This document shows positions 49,225-59,491 of a stretch of DNA of 64,000 bases, piece by piece (the first letter of the stretch is position 1; each line of letters starts with the position of its first letter). The notes under the pieces were generated by a model that was not told where the DNA came from, did not search any database, and saw nothing but the letters and a program-made list of their open reading frames with translations. Both the position numbers and the translations under genes were made by a program. The stretch comes from Gilliamella sp. wkB112 (GTDB taxonomy: Bacteria; Pseudomonadota; Gammaproteobacteria; Enterobacterales; Orbaceae): positions 310,001 to 374,000 of the forward strand of contig NZ_LZGL01000009.1 in assembly GCF_001690685.1 (NCBI RefSeq). Direction: 5' to 3'.

Positions 49225-49986
49225 ATGGTAGATTTTGATGCTTTCCCCGAACAACGACAAGCGTTTATTCAGCAAATACTTGCCGAAAAAGGGCGTGTGG
49301 TGAGTGCTGATTTAGTAAGTTTATTAAATGTTTCTGAACATACTATTCGACGGGATTTACAAAAATTAGCACGTGAAGGAATTTGCAAGCGCGTTTATGG
49401 TGGAGCTGTTAGTCAATTAAAACAATCTGCAACCTTTGAAACTAGAATGACACAATCTGTTGCCGAAAAAACTACTGTTGGCAAAAAGTGTGCTCAATTA
49501 ATAAAAGCAAATTCTTGTATCTTTATAGATGCTGGCTCAACTTATTTAACCATGGCAAGTTATATTCCTAACGAAATGGAACTAACGATTGTCACTAACT
49601 CACCACAAATTGCTTCATTACTCAGTAGCCGTACGCATGGCGAACTAATTTTATTAGGAGGCAAAGTTAATCCATTAACTGGTAGCACTATGAGCACCGA
49701 TACCGTTAATCAAATACGTAATATGGTGTTCGATCAAACATTTATCGGTGTTTGTGGACTTGATCCACAAGCTGGTTTAAGTGCTGTTTATTATGAAGAC
49801 GCTTGCTTTAAAAAAGAGGTCATAGCTCAAAGCAACGAGGTTATAGCCGCCGTAATTGCAGATAAAATGTCACAAGTTGCACGCTATAAAGTGGCGACTT
49901 GTGAAGAAATAGATATTGTAGTCGTCAGTCGTGAATCGAATATTCAAGGCTTTGAGAATCTAAATATGCATATTGAGGTTGTTTGA
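49225..49986 (+). CDS. DeoR/GlpR-family transcriptional regulator
   Basis: 253 residues from the ATG at 49225, which has a GGAG site 7 nt upstream. The frame is open 28 codons further but without a ribosome site or family match. The N-terminal winged helix is QRQAFIQQILAEKGRVVSADLVSLLNVSEHTIRRDLQKLAREGICKRVYGGAV, a classical DeoR domain. The C-terminal DeoRC domain (about 75-235) binds a sugar phosphate in this family. It is divergent from glgB across the repeat-bearing region and ends 5 bp before a convergent HAD phosphatase. Its target is not known. Confidence 0.88.
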   Translation: MVDFDAFPEQRQAFIQQILAEKGRVVSADLVSLLNVSEHTIRRDLQKLAREGICKRVYGGAVSQLKQSATFETRMTQSVAEKTTVGKKCAQLIKANSCIFIDAGSTYLTMASYIPNEMELTIVTNSPQIASLLSSRTHGELILLGGKVNPLTGSTMSTDTVNQIRNMVFDQTFIGVCGLDPQAGLSAVYYEDACFKKEVIAQSNEVIAAVIADKMSQVARYKVATCEEIDIVVVSRESNIQGFENLNMHIEVV

Positions 49987-49991
49987 TACCT

Positions 49992-50798
49992 TCATGATTT
50001 AGCTTGCAATACTAATAATTGGCGAATGGTATTTAGTACCGCATTATCATCATTATAACCGGTAATAAATTTAGCTACTGCTTTGGTTTCGTCAAAGGCA
50101 TTGCGCATAGCAAAACTATATTCAGCTTGTTCAAGTAATTCAATATCATTATAACCATCCCCAAATGCCATAGTTTCATGAGGAGTGACCTTAAGTAGCT
50201 CTTGTAATTTTTTAATAGTATTACCTTTATTGACATCAAAATCAGTGATATCTATCCATGAAGCCTCGGAAACTACCATATAAACATCTTTTTCATAATC
50301 GGTTAAATAAGATCGCGTGGTGGAACACTGGCCTGTTTCATCGTATACCGTTATCTTAATAAAATCGTCAGTTATGATATTAAAATCATTAACTTCAATA
50401 ATAGTAGTATAAGATCCTCTGACTTTTGCTTTGAGCCTAGCTGGTAAGTCGGCTCTAATTACTGCTCCCATAGTAGTACAAGCAATAATAACATGGTCAG
50501 AACTTACTTGTTCCAATGTTTGTATAATTTCTCGACCCAATTCATTTTTAATAAAAGATCGATAAATAAATTCACTATTAAATTTAATAGTAGTTGCACT
50601 GTCACCAACTATCCAGATTTTTTCACTATATTTTCCAAATAGTTCTTCAACTCGGTCACATTGTTTACCTGTACAAGCTGCAAAATTCACACCTTGTGCT
50701 GCCATAAGATCATAAACTTGATCGAATAATTGCCGATCATAATCACCCTTATTGTTTAAAAAAGAACCATCTAAATCAGTAATAATCAATTTAATCAT
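49992..50798 (-). CDS. HAD-superfamily Cof-type (IIB) sugar phosphatase
   Basis: 268 residues. HAD motif I is ITDLDGSFLN (about residues 6-15, with Leu where many relatives have the second Asp followed by GT), motif II lies in CTGKQ, and motif IV is FGDGYNDIELLEQAEYSFAM. The IIB cap lies in the middle (about 85-185). Such enzymes dephosphorylate sugar phosphates or FMN with broad specificity. It converges on the DeoR gene and may share its sugar-phosphate theme, but no operon links them. Confidence 0.87.
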   Translation of the reverse strand: MIKLIITDLDGSFLNNKGDYDRQLFDQVYDLMAAQGVNFAACTGKQCDRVEELFGKYSEKIWIVGDSATTIKFNSEFIYRSFIKNELGREIIQTLEQVSSDHVIIACTTMGAVIRADLPARLKAKVRGSYTTIIEVNDFNIITDDFIKITVYDETGQCSTTRSYLTDYEKDVYMVVSEASWIDITDFDVNKGNTIKKLQELLKVTPHETMAFGDGYNDIELLEQAEYSFAMRNAFDETKAVAKFITGYNDDNAVLNTIRQLLVLQAKS

Positions 50799-50948
50799 TA
50801 TGTTATTCCTTAAAAAATAAAAATAAATTCATATGCAATATTATGCTAGTTTATGATACATTATGCAATATTAAAATAAATGAGATTAATACCTAAACAA
50901 TATATGAACAAGTTATCAATGCATCTAAATTTTTAATGTAAATATAAA

Positions 50949-50979
50949 AAAGCCTGAAAACATAAAATTTTCAGGCTTT
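50949..50979 (-). terminator. Intrinsic terminator of clpB
   Basis: AAAGCCTGAAAA (50949-50960) pairs perfectly with TTTTCAGGCTTT (50968-50979), followed on the minus strand by a U-rich tail. It lies 54 bp after the clpB stop. Confidence 0.9.
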
Positions 50980-51032
50980 CCTTTTCTTTAATTAAGTTTG
51001 GTTATTTATCGGTGGTGAAACCAATATTAATC

Positions 51033-53603
51033 TTACTGTTTAGCAACAATCTGATTATCTTGTAACTCTAGCTCAATTGGTTTACCTGGTATTAATGATC
51101 CAGATAAAATTTGTTGTGCTAAAGGATTTTCGACTTCATGTTGTATTGCTCTTTTTAGAGGTCTTGCACCATAAATTGGATCAAAGCCAACTTCAGCAAG
51201 ATGTCCAAGAGCAGCATCCGAAATCGATACAGTATAACCATGTTCAGCTAGTCGTTTTTCAACACGTTGTAACTGAATTTTGGCAATTGCTTTAATATTG
51301 TCTCTACCTAATGGATGGAACACTACAGTTTCATCAATTCGGTTGATAAATTCAGGTCTAAAATGTTGAGTAACCACAGTCATAACTAATGATTTCATTT
51401 CATTATAAGTTAAATCAACTTTACCTTGAATTAAGTCTGAACCCAAGTTTGAAGTCATGATAATAACTGTATTTCTGAAATCAACAGTGCGACCTTGACC
51501 ATCAGTTAAACGCCCATCATCGAGCACTTGTAACAGTATATTAAATACATCCGGATGCGCTTTTTCAACTTCATCAAGAAGTACTACAGAATATGGACGA
51601 CGTCTTACTGCTTCAGTTAAATAACCGCCTTCTTCATAACCAACATATCCCGGAGGTGCACCAATTAAACGAGCCACTGAATGTTTTTCCATAAATTCTG
51701 ACATATCAATACGAACCATGGCATCTTCACTATCAAACATAAAATTAGCTAGCGATTTACACAATTCGGTTTTACCAACCCCTGTTGGACCTAAAAATAG
51801 AAATGATCCAATTGGTTTGTTTGGATCTGATAGTCCCGCACGGCTACGACGAATAGCATTTGCTACCGCAACCACGGCTTCATCTTGCCCAATAACGCGT
51901 TGATGTAAAGATTCTTCCATATGTAATAATTTTTCTTTTTCCCCTTCTAGCATTTTCGAAACAGGAATACCTGTCGCTTTAGAAAGGACTTCGGCGATCT
52001 CTTCATCAGTTACTTTATTACGCAGTAACTTCATGGTTTTACCTTCAAGCTGGGTAGCTTGAGCTAACTGTTTTTCTAATTCCGGGATACGTCCATATTG
52101 CAATTCAGACATCTTATTTAAATCACCAGCACGACGAGCTTGCTCGATTTCAATGCGCGCTTTATCTAAATCCGCTTTAATATGTTGAGTTCCAGAAACT
52201 GCCGCTTTCTCTGATTTCCACTCTTCGTTAAGAGATGCAAATTCTTTTTCTTTTTCATCAAGTTCATTATTTAGCATTTCTAAACGTTTTTTACTGGCAT
52301 CATCAGACTCTTTCTTTAACGCTTGTTGTTCCAATTTTAATTGGATGATACGACGTTCTAAGCGATCCAAAGATTCTGGTTTGGAATCCATCTGCATACG
52401 AATACTTGAAGCTGCTTCATCAATTAAATCGATCGCCTTATCAGGTAACATACGATCGGAAATGTAACGATGCGATAATGTTGCAGCGGCAACTATTGCC
52501 GGATCAGTAATTTGGACATGGTGGTGGATTTCATAACGTTCTTTAAGTCCACGTAAAATAGCAATAGTGTCTTCAACTGTTGGTTCAGCAACATAAACTT
52601 TTTGGAATCGACGTTCTAAGGCCGCGTCTTTTTCGATATATTGACGGTATTCATCAAGGGTAGTTGCCCCAACACAGTGTAATTCACCTCGAGCTAATGC
52701 TGGTTTTAACATATTACCTGCATCCATGGCGCCATCGCTTTTACCTGCACCAACCATGGTGTGAATTTCATCAATAAATAGAATAATTCGACCTTCTTCT
52801 TTAGCCAAATCTTTCAAAACTGCTTTTAAGCGTTCTTCAAATTCTCCACGATATTTTGCCCCTGCAATTAAAGCTCCCATATCTAATGACAAAACACGTT
52901 TATTACGTAATCCTTCTGGTACTTCGCCATTAACTATTCGTTGGGCTAAGCCTTCAACTATAGCTGTTTTACCAACACCTGGTTCACCAATAAGTACTGG
53001 ATTATTTTTAGTACGGCGTTGTAACACTTGTACAGTACGGCGGATTTCTTCATCACGACCAATAACAGGATCTAACTTACCTTGTTCGGCACGTTCGGTT
53101 AAATCAATAGTATATTTTTTTAATGCATCTCGTTGATCTTCTGCATTGGCATCGTTCACGTTATCACTCCCCCTTACTTGATTAATAGCTTGGGTAAAAC
53201 GAGCTGAAGTTACCCCCGCTTTTTTCAAAATTTCACTTAGAGTACCCTTTTCTTCAAGCGCCGCTAAAATAAATAACTCAGACGAAATATAACTATCATT
53301 ATTTTTTTGTGCTAGTTTGTCACACAAATTCATAATACGAACAAATTGTTGTGAAGGAATAACTTCACCACCAATTCCTTGTACTTGTGGGATCTTGTTA
53401 ATTGCCTGTGTTAATTCTTGTTGTAATAAAGGCAAATTAGCTCCAGAACTGGTAAGTAGCGGTTTAATGCTACTGGCATCTTGCGCTAACATAGCTGCAA
53501 GCACATGTTCAGGTTCTATATATTGATTATCTTTGCCAAGAGCCATGGACTGTGCATCAGCCAAAGCTTGTTGAAATTTATTTGTTAGTCGGTCTAACCT
53601 CAT
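51033..53603 (-). CDS. clpB: ATP-dependent disaggregase ClpB
   Basis: 856 residues (E. coli 857). N-domain about 1-145; first AAA+ module with GEPGVGKT (Walker A, about 206) and [12 protein letters not shown]; a coiled middle domain (about 405-520, rich in Lys/Glu repeats) that marks ClpB versus ClpA; second AAA+ module with GPTGVGKT (about 605) and [14 protein letters not shown]. It dissolves protein aggregates together with DnaK. A heat-shock sigma-32 promoter was looked for upstream but no convincing match was found. Confidence 0.98.
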   Translation of the reverse strand: MRLDRLTNKFQQALADAQSMALGKDNQYIEPEHVLAAMLAQDASSIKPLLTSSGANLPLLQQELTQAINKIPQVQGIGGEVIPSQQFVRIMNLCDKLAQKNNDSYISSELFILAALEEKGTLSEILKKAGVTSARFTQAINQVRGSDNVNDANAEDQRDALKKYTIDLTERAEQGKLDPVIGRDEEIRRTVQVLQRRTKNNPVLIGEPGVGKTAIVEGLAQRIVNGEVPEGLRNKRVLSLDMGALIAGAKYRGEFEERLKAVLKDLAKEEGRIILFIDEIHTMVGAGKSDGAMDAGNMLKPALARGELHCVGATTLDEYRQYIEKDAALERRFQKVYVAEPTVEDTIAILRGLKERYEIHHHVQITDPAIVAAATLSHRYISDRMLPDKAIDLIDEAASSIRMQMDSKPESLDRLERRIIQLKLEQQALKKESDDASKKRLEMLNNELDEKEKEFASLNEEWKSEKAAVSGTQHIKADLDKARIEIEQARRAGDLNKMSELQYGRIPELEKQLAQATQLEGKTMKLLRNKVTDEEIAEVLSKATGIPVSKMLEGEKEKLLHMEESLHQRVIGQDEAVVAVANAIRRSRAGLSDPNKPIGSFLFLGPTGVGKTELCKSLANFMFDSEDAMVRIDMSEFMEKHSVARLIGAPPGYVGYEEGGYLTEAVRRRPYSVVLLDEVEKAHPDVFNILLQVLDDGRLTDGQGRTVDFRNTVIIMTSNLGSDLIQGKVDLTYNEMKSLVMTVVTQHFRPEFINRIDETVVFHPLGRDNIKAIAKIQLQRVEKRLAEHGYTVSISDAALGHLAEVGFDPIYGARPLKRAIQHEVENPLAQQILSGSLIPGKPIELELQDNQIVAKQ

Positions 53604-53771
53604 ATTAATATCTCCTTAGCAATAAATTTGGCTATAATGCGTCAAAACACTTAAGCCATTTGCATGGTTACTAAATGAGTGTGAATGAATAAATTTCAAG
53701 AGATTATCAACAAATTTTTTTGAGGATTAAAATTCCGTTGGCAAAGCCAACGGATTCAAGTTAGTTTTCAG

Positions 53772-55757
53772 TTAAAAAGCATAATGTAACTTTGCCCAAA
53801 CTACTCGCCCTGGCTCCGCAATTTGCTGATTTGCTGAATAACCAAAAGTTGCTACACCACCACGATTCAGGTGTTCAACATAGTATTTATTGAATAAATT
53901 ATCAACGCCCGCTGATAACCGAAATTGCTTGGTAATACTATATTCGCCATTAAGTGAAAAAATGCCGAATCCCTTACTACTAGCAAAATCTTTACCAATA
54001 ACATTACCTTGATCTTTAGCAATGCGATGTTGAGAATTAACCAATCTCCACAAACCACCAATAGACCAATCATCGGTGTGGTAATGTAAGCCCAATTTCA
54101 ATTCTAACGGTGGAATTTGTGGTAGTGGTTTATGATTATCACGGTTTTTAGCCCAAGAATAATTAAGCGCCATATCCGTCATAACATTGGAGGTAATGTG
54201 ATAATTAACATTCAATTCACTACCCAATGTTCTTGCATCAACATTATTTACATTGTTGGATTTGCCGAGAGTAGTATAAAGAATGTAGTCATTCACCCAA
54301 CCGACATAACTCGACAATTGTATATTTAATGCGTCAGTTTTATAAATTATTCCGGCATCAAGTTGCGTTGTTTTTTCTGGGTTAAGTTTTTTAAACATCT
54401 GCACTTTATTACTAGCACTAAATAATTCCCAATAATCCGGGAAGCGACTAGTATAACCTAGCCCAGTATATACAGTTGCCGCATAATCAGTAAGATCATG
54501 TTCATAACGCATAAAACCACCCGGTAACACTTTATGTCGACTCTGATTTAATTGCGTAGCATCGGCACTATAACGATCAAATCGCATACCTGAAATGATG
54601 GTATCCACATCAGATAAATAAAGGTTTAACTCACTAAATAACCCATAATTAGTGATCTTAGAATCTTTCTGCCAATTATGAGTGGTTAACATATTTCGAC
54701 GAGTTTTGCTTTTGTGCGTATCTTGACGACCATCTATTCCTAATTGTAATTTGAAAATATCACTTGATTGCCAAGTAGTATTAATCCTTCCGCCAACGGT
54801 TTTTCTAGAAGGATTAGATTCCATTTTATGCATACTAACAGGGCGCAAATGGTAATTATCCATCATGTGATCAATATAATTGTAGTAAAGCTGACCTTCA
54901 AGCTTAGTTAATAGTTCAGTAATATTTGCTTGTTCAAAGCGCATACCTAAAGATTCACGTAAAAAGCGCGAACCATCCATACCCCGATCAGCATAACTGG
55001 CTTTACCATTACCTTTACCAGCGGTGAGTTCTAATGCGGTGTCTTTATTGGGAGTAAAACCTAAAGCAATATCACTATTCCAACGACTCCATTTTGAATG
55101 CACCCGGTCATTGTTACCATCATGATAATCATTAGCTTTGGCATGATTACCAATCAATCTAATGTAACCATCTTCATTACCGAATGCACCATCAAAGCTC
55201 TGATCGAAGCGACTATCAGTGCCAGCTAATAAATCCCCACGCATAAAACCATCGGCTTTTGAAAAGTGCAAAATATCTCGTTCAAATAGGACGGTGGCAG
55301 CCGATCCCATTGGTCCCCAAACTACCGTTTCAGGGCCTTTTATTACAGTTATTCTGTCATAAGTTTCAGGTGAAATATAAGAGGTTGGCGTATCCATTCT
55401 ACCGCCACAACCACCCAAAATTGTACCACCATTAGTCAAGATATTAAGCCTGGAACCAAACATACCTCGGAAGACAGGGTCTCCATTAGAACCACCTTTG
55501 CGCACCAGTGAAAATCCTGAAATAGTCTTTAAATAATCAGCTCCATCACTCGCCGGTACGGGTTGCCTTGGTTTTTTAGGATCTGTTATTACCGTAAGTG
55601 GTGCGGATTGTTCCACCATGGTGACAATCATTGTATCTTGTGAAGTTTTATCTATTTTGGGATTTACTTCAGCTTCAGCATAGGCTAAGTCACTTAAAAT
55701 TAACGCAATTAGCCCACTCAAATAAATTAATTTGTAATTTTTTTTATCAGTAGTCAT
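53772..55757 (-). CDS. TonB-dependent copper receptor (OprC/NosA type)
   Basis: 661 residues from the ATG at 55757, which follows GGAG; nine extra codons upstream are less likely. A signal peptide ends near DLAYA. The plug domain carries RKGGSNGDPVFRGMFGSRLNILTNGGTILGGCGGRMDTPTSYISPETYDRITVIKGPETVVWGP, the characteristic block of the OprC/NosA copper-receptor family, with the GCGGRMD cysteine. The barrel ends in VVWAKLHYAF with C-terminal Phe. It is preceded by a DUF2946 gene, the usual companion. Copper is the family ligand; a Fur-like box upstream of the pair leaves the metal open. Confidence 0.88.
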   Translation of the reverse strand: MTTDKKNYKLIYLSGLIALILSDLAYAEAEVNPKIDKTSQDTMIVTMVEQSAPLTVITDPKKPRQPVPASDGADYLKTISGFSLVRKGGSNGDPVFRGMFGSRLNILTNGGTILGGCGGRMDTPTSYISPETYDRITVIKGPETVVWGPMGSAATVLFERDILHFSKADGFMRGDLLAGTDSRFDQSFDGAFGNEDGYIRLIGNHAKANDYHDGNNDRVHSKWSRWNSDIALGFTPNKDTALELTAGKGNGKASYADRGMDGSRFLRESLGMRFEQANITELLTKLEGQLYYNYIDHMMDNYHLRPVSMHKMESNPSRKTVGGRINTTWQSSDIFKLQLGIDGRQDTHKSKTRRNMLTTHNWQKDSKITNYGLFSELNLYLSDVDTIISGMRFDRYSADATQLNQSRHKVLPGGFMRYEHDLTDYAATVYTGLGYTSRFPDYWELFSASNKVQMFKKLNPEKTTQLDAGIIYKTDALNIQLSSYVGWVNDYILYTTLGKSNNVNNVDARTLGSELNVNYHITSNVMTDMALNYSWAKNRDNHKPLPQIPPLELKLGLHYHTDDWSIGGLWRLVNSQHRIAKDQGNVIGKDFASSKGFGIFSLNGEYSITKQFRLSAGVDNLFNKYYVEHLNRGGVATFGYSANQQIAEPGRVVWAKLHYAF

Positions 55758-55911
55758 ACCGACTCCTATTGTTTTTACATACAATTAGCCTGAATTTATT
55801 AACAGTAAATAACCACTGCATAAAATCGCTGGTCATTAATTGCATATAGCACTACAACCAAAAAACTTTATGGTTATCTATTTACTGCTATTAAGATTAA
55901 ATACCGCAATT

Positions 55912-56352
55912 TCACAACTTAAACATGAACCTACTTATTGAGTTATCACGATAAATTATTGGAATTTTAAACAAAGGAGGGGCTCGAATGAGGTGACTAT
56001 TATAATGATAAGCTTTAACAAACTCTGGTGTAGAATTTTTAATAACAGAGATTGATACAAAAACTTTTATAATCGGTGCATTAACATAAATTAATACTGG
56101 TACATGCATAAACAAATCGCAATAATCACACATACTGGTCCAACTATCTGGATTAGCTGTATGTTTTACATTTTGTGTTGCATGGTGAGTTAAATCTGAT
56201 TCTTTTGGAGTAACCGAAGTTGCTTGGTGGCAATGTGATGAAGATGGCTGCAGAGTATTTGCCGGTGCGGTTATTCTGGACACAAATGGAATCAGCGTTA
56301 GCAACAAAATACTAACTATACTAAGGTAACCAATGCCATTTTCACGTTTCAT
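55912..56352 (-). CDS. DUF2946-type metal-associated protein
   Basis: 146 residues. One N-terminal hydrophobic segment (signal peptide or anchor, about 7-27) is followed by a His-rich part (SSSHCHQATSV, DLTHHATQNVKHT) and a MCDYCDLFMHVPVLIYV motif, the CxxC-plus-His core of DUF2946. The family is typically encoded next to TonB copper receptors and is thought to handle copper in the periplasm; the function is not established. It lies 154 bp upstream of the receptor on the same strand, with a Fur-like box upstream, so it is the probable first gene of the unit. Confidence 0.75.
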   Translation of the reverse strand: MKRENGIGYLSIVSILLLTLIPFVSRITAPANTLQPSSSHCHQATSVTPKESDLTHHATQNVKHTANPDSWTSMCDYCDLFMHVPVLIYVNAPIIKVFVSISVIKNSTPEFVKAYHYNSHLIRAPPLFKIPIIYRDNSISRFMFKL

Positions 56353-56413
56353 CAGATTATTACATCAATTTGATAACCAAACTACTGCCATAGTAACGCA
56401 AAAGCAAATCAAT

Positions 56414-56432
56414 TTAAATGATAATCATTATC
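56414..56432 (-). promoter_or_regulatory. Fur box upstream of the DUF2946-receptor pair
   Basis: TTAAATGATAATCATTATC matches 16 of 19 positions of the iron-box consensus GATAATGATAATCATTATC. It lies about 65-80 bp upstream of the DUF2946 start. Confidence 0.7.
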
Positions 56433-56632
56433 AATTTAATTAATTTACTATTTGCAGATTAAAAATCATGAAATGACATCTTGAAAAGCTAGATAGAGTA
56501 ATTGGGATTATTAATAACTAGATTCAATTGATTAAATTTGTATAACTAAATTAGTTAAAAGGTACATTTAGCACATCTAAAGGTAATAATTTTATATTTA
56601 AACATATAGCACTCCTGAAACTTCTTTACGAC

Positions 56633-57403
56633 TTATTCAAACCAAATCATCGAAGCCATTCTGCCGGTTTTATGTTCACGGCGGTAGGAGTAAAAGTTAT
56701 CTTGTTCGGTATAAGTACAATAATCGCCACCAAAAATTTGTGTGACACCTGCTGCTGTTAACCGTTGTTTAGCAATTAGATACAAATCGGCTAAATATTT
56801 TTGTTCAGTTTCGTTGATTAATGTAAATGCACTGCTAGCTTGTTTAGCAACAGCTTCAAATTGTTTTTTGACTTCAATACCTACTTCAAACTTTCTAGCA
56901 CTAATTGCTGGCCCCATCCAGGCAATGATCTTAGATGGTGAACAACTAAATTTACTCACGGTATTTTCTAATATACCATTACATAAACCACGCCAACCAG
57001 CATGAGCAGCAGCGACTTCATCACCGTGAGATGAACAAAATAACACTGGCATACAATCAGCAGTTAATACCACACTAACTTGTTTTGCTTTGTGAGTATA
57101 TGAAGCATCGGCCTCAATGCTTGTTTTGGTATTTATTTTGCCAATAGGCGCTTGGAGTGCGATTGCTGAAATATCGAGAACAATGGTACTATGGGTTTGA
57201 GTAAGCCAATATGGTTCGCTTGGAATTTGTTCAGCTTGAATTATGCGACACCGATTTTCGGCAACATCGACGTAATTATCCCCTGTTTTATCGCCCAAAT
57301 TTAAACTACTAAAGGGTGCTCTACTTACACCGCCGGCTCTGGTTGTAGTGAAAGCACGAATATTTTTAGGTGCCGACCAATAAGGATAAATGGATCTAAT
57401 CAT
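56633..57403 (-). CDS. pgeF: Peptidoglycan editing factor / multicopper-type laccase-domain protein (YfiH)
   Basis: 256 residues from the ATG at 57403; a TTG four codons upstream would run into rluD. Zinc ligands of the family are visible in TADCMPVLFC (Cys) and AAAHAGWRGLCNGILE (His), and the SSLNLGDKTGD, WLTQTH and YSYRREHKTGRMAS marks match E. coli YfiH. The protein is reported to keep wrong amino acids (L-Ser) out of the muropeptide chain and to have purine nucleoside phosphorylase/laccase-like activity. It follows rluD by 5 bp, the enteric rluD-yfiH order. Confidence 0.93.
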   Translation of the reverse strand: MIRSIYPYWSAPKNIRAFTTTRAGGVSRAPFSSLNLGDKTGDNYVDVAENRCRIIQAEQIPSEPYWLTQTHSTIVLDISAIALQAPIGKINTKTSIEADASYTHKAKQVSVVLTADCMPVLFCSSHGDEVAAAHAGWRGLCNGILENTVSKFSCSPSKIIAWMGPAISARKFEVGIEVKKQFEAVAKQASSAFTLINETEQKYLADLYLIAKQRLTAAGVTQIFGGDYCTYTEQDNFYSYRREHKTGRMASMIWFE

Positions 57404-57408
57404 TGTAG

Positions 57409-58383
57409 TTACCAATCTAATTCATCTTTATGTAACTCAGTATCTTGTTGCAGTGCTTGAATTAGCTTTTGCATATCGTCAGGAATCGGTGCATGCCATT
57501 CCATTTGTTCACCAGTTACAGGATGGAATAAGCGTAACATTGTTGCATGTAACGCTTGCCTATCAAAATCACGTAAAGTTTTCATAAAGGATTCACTAGC
57601 ACCTTTTGGTGGTTTAGGGCGTCCTCCATATAATGGATCACCAACTAAAGGGTGAGCAATGTGAGCCATATGTACACGGATTTGGTGTGTTCGTCCGGTT
57701 TCTAAGCGTAAACGTAGCCGGGTATGTAGCCGATATTTTTCCATTACTCGGTAATGTGTTACCGCCGGTTTACCGGTTGGAAATACTGCCATATGAGTAC
57801 GTTTGGTTGGGTGCCGGGTTATCGGTTGATCCACTGTGCCACCAGCAGTAATAATGCCCATGGCTACTGCTTCGTATTCACGAGTAATTTCTCTCAATTG
57901 TAGTGATTCAACTAAATGAGTTTGGGCGGTAATAGTTTTGGCAACCACCATTAAACCCGTAGTGTCTTTATCTAATCGATGTACAATCCCGGCACGGGGC
58001 ACATGCGCAATGTCGGGATAATAATGTAATAACGCATTTAATACGGTACCATTAGGATTACCGGCCCCCGGGTGTACAACTAAATCTCGAGGTTTATTAA
58101 GCACTAATATATCATCATCTTCATAGACAATATTAAGTTTAATATCTTCAGGTTGATGATAGGTTTCTTCTTCAATTTCAGCATTAATGGTTATTTTTTC
58201 ACCGCCCAATACTTTTTCTTTGGGTTTGTTGATGACAATGCCATTAACCAATACTTTATCGTTAATAATCCACTCTTTAATTCGTGACCGAGAATAATCT
58301 GGGAAAAGTTCTGATAATGCTTGATCTAACCGCATTCCTAACTGGTTTTGTTCTATTTCAGTTGCTAACTTTAACTCGAGCAT
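57409..58383 (-). CDS. rluD: 23S rRNA pseudouridine synthase RluD
   Basis: 324 residues (E. coli 326). N-terminal S4 domain (about 18-80; RLDQALSELFPDYSRSRIKEWI), then the catalytic domain with VHRLDKDTTGLMVVAKT (catalytic Asp, about residue 138) and the RLRLETGRTHQIRVHM motif. It modifies helix 69 of 23S rRNA. Divergent from bamD as in E. coli. Confidence 0.96.
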   Translation of the reverse strand: MLELKLATEIEQNQLGMRLDQALSELFPDYSRSRIKEWIINDKVLVNGIVINKPKEKVLGGEKITINAEIEEETYHQPEDIKLNIVYEDDDILVLNKPRDLVVHPGAGNPNGTVLNALLHYYPDIAHVPRAGIVHRLDKDTTGLMVVAKTITAQTHLVESLQLREITREYEAVAMGIITAGGTVDQPITRHPTKRTHMAVFPTGKPAVTHYRVMEKYRLHTRLRLRLETGRTHQIRVHMAHIAHPLVGDPLYGGRPKPPKGASESFMKTLRDFDRQALHATMLRLFHPVTGEQMEWHAPIPDDMQKLIQALQQDTELHKDELDW

Positions 58384-58476
58384 ATGTAATTTATCTATTT
58401 TAAGCTGTTATGTTTTAGAGTATTATATACTAATCATGGCCTTTAATGTTTATTTAAATTTTGGATTAAAAACTTA

Positions 58477-59271
58477 ATGAAATTACGTTTACACTATTTA
58501 TTAGCTATTGCTATAACTGGCGCGCTAATTGGCTGTACTTCCTCAAAGCCTGATGTTGAAAATGTATCAGAATTGGAACTTCATACCAAAGCTCAACAAG
58601 AGCTTGAAAGTGGTAATTTAAAATCCAGTATCACTGTTTTAGAGACTATGGACAAAAACTTCCCGTTTGGTCCCTATTCCCAACAAGTACAACTTGATTT
58701 AATTTATGCTTACTACAAATCTGGTGATTTACCTCTAGCAATTGCATCTATTGACCGTTTTTTAAAATTGAATCCAACTCATCCTAATATTGATTGGGTC
58801 ATTTATATTCGCGGTTTAACTAATATGGCGCAAGATAATAACATGATTCAAGGTTGGTTTAACGTTGACCGTTCAGATCGTGATACCGATTATGCAACGG
58901 CTGCTTTTAAAGATTTTACCTATTTGGTATCCAGCTTCCCAACTAGTAACTATGCAGCTGATGCAGAGAAACGCCTAGTATTCTTAAAAAATCGACTATC
59001 CCGTTATCAATTAAAAGTAGTTCAATATTATACTAAACGTGGTGCTTATGTTGCCGTCATTAATAGAGTTACCCAAATGTTAACTTTATTCCCGGATACC
59101 GACTCAACCAAAGAAGCTCTATTACTAATGCGTAATGCCTATAACGAGTTAGGTTTAGCCGACGAAACCCAAAAAGTAGATCAACTTATTCAGGCCAATC
59201 TTGAAAATATGCCTAAAGAAGAACAAAGATCTTTCTTATCCCGCGTTACCAGTGTATTTAATGGTAATTAA
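58477..59271 (+). CDS. bamD: Outer membrane assembly lipoprotein BamD
   Basis: 264 residues. A lipoprotein signal with lipobox LIGC (Cys20) is followed by TPR-like repeats (LHTKAQQELESGNLKSSITVLETMDKNFPFGPYSQQVQLDLIYAYYKSGDLPLAIASIDRFLKLNPTHPNIDWVIYIRGL). It is an essential part of the BAM complex that folds outer-membrane proteins, such as the two TonB receptors of this window. Slightly longer than E. coli BamD (245). Followed by a terminator. Confidence 0.95.
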   Translation: MKLRLHYLLAIAITGALIGCTSSKPDVENVSELELHTKAQQELESGNLKSSITVLETMDKNFPFGPYSQQVQLDLIYAYYKSGDLPLAIASIDRFLKLNPTHPNIDWVIYIRGLTNMAQDNNMIQGWFNVDRSDRDTDYATAAFKDFTYLVSSFPTSNYAADAEKRLVFLKNRLSRYQLKVVQYYTKRGAYVAVINRVTQMLTLFPDTDSTKEALLLMRNAYNELGLADETQKVDQLIQANLENMPKEEQRSFLSRVTSVFNGN

Positions 59272-59280
59272 CTATTTAAT

Positions 59281-59301
59281 ATAGCGGGATTATCCCGCTA
59301 T
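59281..59301 (+). terminator. Intrinsic terminator of bamD
   Basis: ATAGCGGGA (59281-59289) and TCCCGCTAT (59293-59301) with a 3-nt loop, then TAATTTTGGTT. Confidence 0.85.
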
Positions 59302-59491
59302 TAATTTTGGTTCTGTTTCGTATTTTCCTCTCTTTAATTACCGTCTTGTTTAACAATTTTTCACTTTAAATTAAATGTTATTGCCAATAAATCCGAACCT
59401 CTATTCACATAACGTTTGTAAAAAGAATCAATAACCAATACAATTAGCAAATTATTTTTATTAGCAATAATAGATAGGACATTAATTCATC

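Noticed and set aside
53604-53771. Sigma-32 heat-shock promoter before clpB
   Set aside because: CTTAAG and CGCATTAT elements are present but wrongly spaced; not strong enough to call.
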